NCBI GenBank assembly: GCA_015060925.1
Contig: SUXM01000003.1
Coordinates: 1 to 64,000 of the forward strand
From: Parabacteroides distasonis
GTDB lineage: Bacteria > Bacteroidota > Bacteroidia > Bacteroidales > Tannerellaceae
DNA: 64,000 nucleotides
Direction: 5' to 3'
Shown here: piece after piece, positions 59,229 through 64,000 of the stretch
Position numbering within the stretch: position 1 is the first letter of the stretch
Layout: each line of letters begins with the position of its first letter
Translations under genes and position numbers: made by a program
The notes under the pieces: model-generated
Told to the model about the DNA's origin: nothing
Seen by the model: only the letters and a program-made list of their open reading frames with translations
Databases searched by the model: none

Positions 59229-60185
59229 ATGATAAAGTTTGATAATAAGCTTGAACTGCGGTTCTATTTTAATGATAAGTCCAATTATATGGACGCGATG
59301 ATTAAACATCGTGCAGAGAAGGAGGTTCTAACGTTGCTCCGTTCTTTGGCTGATATGTTGGAAATTAAAATGACCATCTATAGTGAATCCTTCCAATACC
59401 AAGAGGGATTCCGTGAAATCTGGTCAGTCGCAGGGGAGAATAGTCGTTTGATATCTATTCTCTTGAATTTGTTTATGCAAATTTGGACACGTCCCTCTTT
59501 GTTGGTTGGTGGACAGTCTGCTATCTCTTTTACCATGGAGGAGGAAGAACAATTGCAACAGGAAATAGCTTTGCTTCGTGTGAATCTGAAGAAAAAGCTA
59601 CCCGGAGTAACAGTCTCTCGTGATTTTGTGAAATTGCTTAGCGGTTCACCCCGGATTTGTAAAGGCAAATCAAACTTTTATGAAGCGGTTCGTGGATATC
59701 CCAAGGTGACAAAGTTTACGTTACGGGAGCTGAATGGATCGAACAGAAGCCGTTCAGGGTCTTTGGAGGTTAAACGGGAACAGTTCAGCCTTTATATCCT
59801 CCGATCGGATGATCTTCCTGCTGTAAAGGATAATAAGGCGACCATTGAGATTATATCCCCGGTATTGAGTGATGCTCGTTTCCGTTGGAAAGGTATATAC
59901 AATAAAGGAGGGGAGGTGATTGATTTCTATATGGGAGACGAAGAGTTCAAGAAAGATATGCTTGACGAAAAGATAGTCTTTAAGAGCGGTATGTGTATTG
60001 ATTGCGTTTTGGAGATACAACGGAAAATGAATGAACTTGGAAAAGTAGTCAATAGTTGCTATACGGTGAAAACGGTTATCCGTTCCCGTTTGGATAAAGT
60101 TGAGATATTGATGCCACAAGGAAAACGTCACCTTAGGATGTTGGAAGCGGAAAAGAAACAGTTGACATTGGATTTCTTTGGATAA
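59229..60185 (+). CDS. Conserved protein of unknown function upstream of radA
   Basis: A 318-residue soluble protein I do not recognise. It begins MIKFDNKLELRFYFNDKSNYMDAMIKHRAEKEVLTLL. It has a predicted helix pair in the middle (LLNLFMQIWTRPSLL), a lysine/arginine-rich region and a C-terminal beta-rich half that includes DARFRWKGIYNKGGEVIDFYMGDEEFKKD, CIDCVLEIQRKMNE and TVKTVIRSRLDKVEILMPQGKRHLRML. No membrane segment or signal is seen. The frame extends to a TTG at 59190 that overlaps the previous gene, but the ATG at 59229 gives a natural start. It is 12 bp from radA, so it is probably co-expressed with DNA-repair functions. Confidence 0.65.
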   Translation: MIKFDNKLELRFYFNDKSNYMDAMIKHRAEKEVLTLLRSLADMLEIKMTIYSESFQYQEGFREIWSVAGENSRLISILLNLFMQIWTRPSLLVGGQSAISFTMEEEEQLQQEIALLRVNLKKKLPGVTVSRDFVKLLSGSPRICKGKSNFYEAVRGYPKVTKFTLRELNGSNRSRSGSLEVKREQFSLYILRSDDLPAVKDNKATIEIISPVLSDARFRWKGIYNKGGEVIDFYMGDEEFKKDMLDEKIVFKSGMCIDCVLEIQRKMNELGKVVNSCYTVKTVIRSRLDKVEILMPQGKRHLRMLEAEKKQLTLDFFG

Positions 60186-60197
60186 AAAAGAGAGAGC

Positions 60198-61568
60198 ATG
60201 GCAAAAGCGAAAACAGTATATGTATGTTCCAATTGCGGGGCTGATTCTCCTAAATGGATTGGAAAATGTCCTTCATGTGGCTCGTGGAATACTTATGTGG
60301 AGGAGATTGTTTCCAAAGAACCGGTCGGAAGAAGGGTTGTCTTTGGATTGTCGGACAACTTAAAAGCGCGTCCTGTTTTACTTCGGGATATTACGGCTGA
60401 AGAGGAGGCAAGGATTGATCTGGGAGATCAGGAGTTCAACCGGGTATTGGGAGGCGGATTAGTGAAAGGTTCCCTTGTTTTAATAGGAGGAGAACCCGGA
60501 ATCGGTAAATCGACACTGGTGCTACAGACAGTATTGGGTTTGCGCCATTTGAAGACGCTTTATGTATCGGGAGAGGAGAGTAGCCGGCAGTTAAAGTTGC
60601 GTGCTGATAGGCTTGTACAGGCCGATTCAAATTGTTTGATACTTTGCGAGACCAACCTCGAACAGATTTTTGTGCAGGCCAAGAATGTTCAACCTGATCT
60701 ATTAATAATCGATTCTATCCAGACGATTTATACAGAACAGGTCGAGTCTTCAACCGGAAGCGTAACGCAAGTACGTGAGTGTAGTGCTGCCATTTTGAAA
60801 TATGCCAAAGAAAACGGAGTACCTGTGCTTTTGATCGGCCATATCAATAAGGAGGGAAGCATAGCCGGTCCGAAGGTGTTGGAGCATATTGTGGATACGG
60901 TCTTGCAGTTTGAAGGCGACCAGCATTATATGTATCGTATTTTGCGAAGCATCAAGAACCGTTTTGGTAGTACGGCTGAATTGGGAATTTATGAGATGCG
61001 TCAGGAGGGGCTTCGAGAAGTAAGTAATCCTTCTGAATTGTTGCTAACACAAAATCATGAAGGATTAAGTGGAGTAGCTATTGCTGCAGCCATAGAGGGG
61101 ATTCGTCCTTTCTTGATAGAAACTCAAGCTTTGGTCAGTTCGGCTGTTTATGGAACACCCCAACGGAGTGCGACCGGCTTTGATCTCAGACGAATGAATA
61201 TGCTTTTGGCTGTCCTTGAGAAGCGGGCGGGTTTCAAACTGATCCAGAAAGATGTCTTTTTGAATATAGCGGGAGGTTTACGTGTGAATGATCCGGCGAT
61301 TGACTTGGCGGTGATTAGTGCTGTCTTGTCTTCCAGTCTTGATATTTCCATAGAACCAGGAATTTGTATGTGTGGTGAGGTCGGATTGTCTGGCGAAATA
61401 CGTCCGGTTAACCGTATAGAACAACGTATTTTAGAGGCAGAGAAGTTGGGCTTCTCTCGCATTATCATTCCGTTCCATAACTTAAAAGGGTTTGATACCA
61501 CCAAATGTAAGATTCAGATTATTCAGGTGCGCAAGGTAGAGGAGGCTTTCCGGCAACTGTTTGGGTAG
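60198..61568 (+). CDS. radA: DNA repair protein RadA
   Basis: A 456-residue RecA-like branch-migration helicase acting in recombinational repair. An N-terminal zinc finger (C-x-x-C...C-x-x-C: VCSNCGADSPKWIGKCPSCGSWNTY), Walker A GGEPGIGKST (about 97-106), the RadA-specific KNRFGSTAELGIYEM motif and the Lon-like C-terminal domain (GVAIAAAIEGIRPFLIETQAL, GIRVNDPAIDLAV-like GGLRVNDPAIDLAVISA, GEVGLSGEIRPVNRIEQRI) are all intact. Length is normal. The start codon at 60198 is preceded by an AGAGAG-rich stretch that could serve as ribosome site. It is transcribed with the upstream unknown gene. Confidence 0.97.
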   Translation: MAKAKTVYVCSNCGADSPKWIGKCPSCGSWNTYVEEIVSKEPVGRRVVFGLSDNLKARPVLLRDITAEEEARIDLGDQEFNRVLGGGLVKGSLVLIGGEPGIGKSTLVLQTVLGLRHLKTLYVSGEESSRQLKLRADRLVQADSNCLILCETNLEQIFVQAKNVQPDLLIIDSIQTIYTEQVESSTGSVTQVRECSAAILKYAKENGVPVLLIGHINKEGSIAGPKVLEHIVDTVLQFEGDQHYMYRILRSIKNRFGSTAELGIYEMRQEGLREVSNPSELLLTQNHEGLSGVAIAAAIEGIRPFLIETQALVSSAVYGTPQRSATGFDLRRMNMLLAVLEKRAGFKLIQKDVFLNIAGGLRVNDPAIDLAVISAVLSSSLDISIEPGICMCGEVGLSGEIRPVNRIEQRILEAEKLGFSRIIIPFHNLKGFDTTKCKIQIIQVRKVEEAFRQLFG

Positions 61569-61609
61569 CTTAACCTTTCTCTGAATAACGATAAAAGAAA
61601 AATCATTTC

Positions 61610-63211
61610 ATGATACAAGAATTACAACTTCGTATATTACCGCAAGAGGGTGTCAATGAACAGGCTTTGAAAGCGGTTGTTGCTCGTGAGACAGGTCATG
61701 CGATACCGCATATACAAGCCGTCCGGGTATTGAAACGTTCGATTGATGCTCGTCAACGTACTATTTATATCAATGTTAAGTTGCGTGCGTTTATTGATGA
61801 AGAGCCAACAGAACCAGAATATCAATCTATCGATTATAAGGATGTGTCGGATGGTAAGTCGGTTGTGGTGGTTGGAGCAGGGCCGGGAGGTTTGTTCGCC
61901 GCACTTCGTTTGATAGAGTTGGGGTTACGTCCAATAGTGATTGAGCGGGGAAAAAATGTACGTGATCGTAAGCGAGATATTGCCTTGATTAGTCGTGAGC
62001 AACGGGTGGATAGCGAGTCCAATTATAGTTTTGGGGAAGGTGGAGCCGGTGCCTATTCAGATGGGAAATTATATACGCGTAGCAAGAAGCGGGGGTCTGT
62101 TGAAAAGATTTTGAATGTGTTCTGCCAGTTTGGAGCCAGTACTTCTATTTTGGCAGATGCTCATCCGCATATCGGAACGGATAAGCTGCCACGTGTGATT
62201 GAGAATATGCGTAACCAAATCATCCATAGCGGAGGAGAGGTGCATTTTGAAACACGTATGGATGCTTTGATTATTCGTAATGAGGAGGTTATCGGTGTTG
62301 AAACGAGTACCGGGAAATCTTTTTATGGTCCTGTAGTTTTGGCTACAGGTCATTCTGCCCGTGATGTCTATCGTTACCTTTATCACCAATCAATTCCCAT
62401 TGAAGCCAAAGGAATTGCTGTTGGTGTACGTTTGGAGCATCCACAGAAACTGATTGACCAAATCCAGTATCATAGTCGTGATGGTCGAGGAAAGTTTTTG
62501 CCGGCAGCAGAGTATAGCTTTGTTACACAAGTAAGAGGGCGTGGGGTCTATTCTTTCTGTATGTGTCCCGGTGGTTTTGTTGTCCCGGCAGCCAGTGGCC
62601 CTCGACAGTTGGTTGTGAATGGAATGTCTCCTTCAACCCGAGGATCCCGTTGGGCTAACTCTGGGATGGTGGTAGAAATCCGTCCGGAAGATTATTCGGA
62701 GATACTGAAGTCTGTACAGGATAGGGAATCCTTCGATCCGAATTCACCTTTGGCGTTGATGTATCTTCAAGAACGATTAGAAGAAGATTGCTGGATTAAC
62801 GGGGCGATGAAACAGACAGCGCCTGCACAACGTATGTGCGATTTCATCCATGATAAATTATCATCTAATTTGCCAGAATCTTCTTATACACCGGGTTTGA
62901 CATCTTCTTTGTTGGGAGCTTGGATGCCTGAGTTTATCGCTTCTCGTTTAAGGGATGGTTTCATCCATTTTGGTAAAGTCTCTAAAGGTTTCATGACGAA
63001 TGAAGCATTGATGATTGCTATGGAGACGCGTACCTCTTCGCCTGTCCGTATTTTACGGGATAAGGAGAGCCTTCAACATATTACCATAAAAGGACTTTTC
63101 CCTTGTGGTGAAGGAGCTGGTTATGCGGGAGGTATTGTTTCAGCGGCAATAGATGGTGAACGATGCGCAGAGGGTGTCGCTTGTCATTTATTTGGTTCAT
63201 TGCCTGTTTAA
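61610..63211 (+). CDS. FAD-dependent dehydrogenase of the COG2509 family
   Basis: A 533-residue flavoprotein. A short N-terminal domain (about 1-75) precedes the FAD-binding Rossmann motif VVVVGAGPGGLFAALRLIELGLRPIVIERG and KNVRDRKRDIALI. The middle contains NYSFGEGGAGAYSDGKLYTRSKKRGSVEKIL and FGASTSILADAHPHIGTDKLP, then VLATGHSARDVYRYL, EAKGIAVGVRLEHPQ, CMCPGGFVVPAASGPRQLVVNGMSPSTRGSRWANSGMVVE and a C-terminal GLFPCGEGAGYAGGIVSAAIDGERCAE. These are typical of 'NAD(P)/FAD-dependent oxidoreductase' proteins widely conserved in bacteria and of unknown substrate. The 3' end overlaps the convergent recQ stop by 4 bp. Confidence 0.88.
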   Translation: MIQELQLRILPQEGVNEQALKAVVARETGHAIPHIQAVRVLKRSIDARQRTIYINVKLRAFIDEEPTEPEYQSIDYKDVSDGKSVVVVGAGPGGLFAALRLIELGLRPIVIERGKNVRDRKRDIALISREQRVDSESNYSFGEGGAGAYSDGKLYTRSKKRGSVEKILNVFCQFGASTSILADAHPHIGTDKLPRVIENMRNQIIHSGGEVHFETRMDALIIRNEEVIGVETSTGKSFYGPVVLATGHSARDVYRYLYHQSIPIEAKGIAVGVRLEHPQKLIDQIQYHSRDGRGKFLPAAEYSFVTQVRGRGVYSFCMCPGGFVVPAASGPRQLVVNGMSPSTRGSRWANSGMVVEIRPEDYSEILKSVQDRESFDPNSPLALMYLQERLEEDCWINGAMKQTAPAQRMCDFIHDKLSSNLPESSYTPGLTSSLLGAWMPEFIASRLRDGFIHFGKVSKGFMTNEALMIAMETRTSSPVRILRDKESLQHITIKGLFPCGEGAGYAGGIVSAAIDGERCAEGVACHLFGSLPV

Positions 63212-64000
63212 GTTGCTCTTAGGCTTAACTGATTACCTTCCATTTGGAAACGATGACTTTCATGTTCTGAAAGGAAACGGATTACTTGGATAACCTTTTC
63301 TTGAGGGAAAGGAATATCCTTTATGAGCTCTTGGACAGGAATAGCGGTCTGTGTGGATAGACGCTCTATAAGCTGTAAACGGATATTGTTAAAATCTCGG
63401 TTGGTTAAGCCTGAATCATTTTTGGATAGGCATACGTCGCAGTTGCCACAATCTTCTCCATAACTTTCTCCAAAATAGGAAAGTAGGAGATGATTTCGGC
63501 AGATACGTTTGCTATCGATGTATGCCCCTACCTTTTCTATTCGTTCTTTAGCTTTGATTTGCCGCTCTTCGTAGATAGAGTAGGGAATGGTTACCTCTTT
63601 GGGGGATACTATCGGATGGGTAAATATGATTTGGGGAATAGCTGGTCGTTCGGTCTCATATTGTTCCTCTATATAGGTAAGATAACCGGACAAATCCAAT
63701 AGTTTCAGTGTATGATGGACTTGTAAAGGGGTAAACGGACTGGATGTGCAAAACTCTGTCAGTGAAAAATGAGGTATGCTGTAATCTCTTACTTCTTCTT
63801 TAAAAGCATACGGTTGTGTCAATGTTTCGTAGATTTGCTGAATCAACCCTTTATCCGGATATTCGTCTTCTAATTGTTTTTGTAGTTTGGAGCTGTCAGA
63901 GTGGGAACAAAGTACAATCGCATACGCTTTTTGTTCATCACGTCCGGCACGTCCGGCTTCTTGAAAGTACTCTTCCAGACTACTTGGCATATGGTAGTGG
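63208..64000 (-). CDS. recQ: RecQ-family ATP-dependent DNA helicase, C-terminal part
   Basis: The frame is open to the right end of the window, so the first part (helicase domain 1 and most of domain 2) lies outside. What is seen begins with the end of motif VI, MPSSLEEYFQEAGRAGRDEQKA. It continues through the RecQ zinc-binding domain (CRNHLLLSYFGESYGEDCGNCDVC, four Cys) and a winged-helix region that includes LIERLSTQTAIPVQELIKDIPFPQEKVIQVIRFLSEHESHRFQMEGNQL. RecQ unwinds DNA during repair and replication restart. An HRDC domain does not appear at the C-terminus; it ends soon after the winged helix. The gene overlaps the FAD protein gene tail to tail. Confidence 0.93.
   Translation of the reverse strand, partial: HYHMPSSLEEYFQEAGRAGRDEQKAYAIVLCSHSDSSKLQKQLEDEYPDKGLIQQIYETLTQPYAFKEEVRDYSIPHFSLTEFCTSSPFTPLQVHHTLKLLDLSGYLTYIEEQYETERPAIPQIIFTHPIVSPKEVTIPYSIYEERQIKAKERIEKVGAYIDSKRICRNHLLLSYFGESYGEDCGNCDVCLSKNDSGLTNRDFNNIRLQLIERLSTQTAIPVQELIKDIPFPQEKVIQVIRFLSEHESHRFQMEGNQLSLRAT

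Overview
The window looks like chromosomal DNA from a gut-type Bacteroidales bacterium, most likely Parabacteroides/Tannerellaceae-like. The evidence is an UpxY-type antiterminator heading a capsule locus, DUF3244, DUF1080, DUF2148 and SpoIIE families typical of the order, many promoters of the Bacteroidota form TTG/TTTG-N18-20-TAnnTTTG, and weak Shine-Dalgarno sequences. The species cannot be fixed from sequence alone. No gene-free stretch exceeds 300 bases; the longest are 466-763, 22680-22962, 48779-49053 and 42472-42736, and each is described.

Region 1 (1-16438). After the 3' end of an Rpn-family nuclease gene comes a surface-polysaccharide operon, all on the + strand. It holds UpxY (no UpxZ), a WecA-like initiating phosphoglycosyltransferase, a WbpP/WbpO-type pair (UDP-GalNAc and UDP-GalNAcA), a TupA-like ATP-grasp protein, a Wzx flippase, a second ATP-grasp ligase, an EpsG-like polymerase, two GT4 transferases flanking a hexapeptide acyltransferase, then a CapE/FnlA-like dehydratase, a non-hydrolysing 2-epimerase, an RmlD-like reductase and a WbuB-like GT4. 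The last block should make a UDP-2-acetamido-2,6-dideoxy-L-hexose, more likely L-QuiNAc than L-FucNAc. The centre (about 4.7-12 kb) is visibly more AT-rich than its flanks, as expected of an exchangeable serotype cassette. No Wza/Wzc export genes are present.

Region 2 (16.5-34.5 kb) is mostly housekeeping: class A PBP, glycerol kinase and facilitator with dihydroorotase, a possible small RNA, ferritin, a giant TamB-like protein divergent from tsaD, pncC, nfo, a secreted C69 dipeptidase, a small outer-membrane barrel, a HAD phosphatase and a DUF1080 lipoprotein.

Region 3 (34.5-48.8 kb) is more accessory: a lipoprotein of unknown function; a serpin plus DUF3244 operon divergent from a membrane-spanning TPR/HTH regulator; an ArnT-like transferase; a fused ABC-ATPase/DUF4435 (TOPRIM-like) protein resembling merged PARIS-type defence proteins; then proS, a beta-helix lipoprotein, pgk, an AlaX-type editing protein and a GNAT.

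Region 4 (48.8-64 kb) carries tRNA-Ser(UGA), a substrate-binding-protein/SpoIIE-phosphatase signalling pair, a small orphan gene, a three-gene RND efflux operon, a DUF2148 protein, a conserved unknown gene, radA, a COG2509 FAD protein and the 3' part of recQ.

The most unusual non-coding signal is a dispersed intergenic repeat. Three sites (23571, 42569, 48857) each carry exactly three 12-bp units of consensus GTCCGANNTAAT spaced 21-22 bp apart. The best candidates for undescribed biology are this repeat family, the ATPase-DUF4435 fusion, and the serpin/DUF3244/one-component-regulator module.
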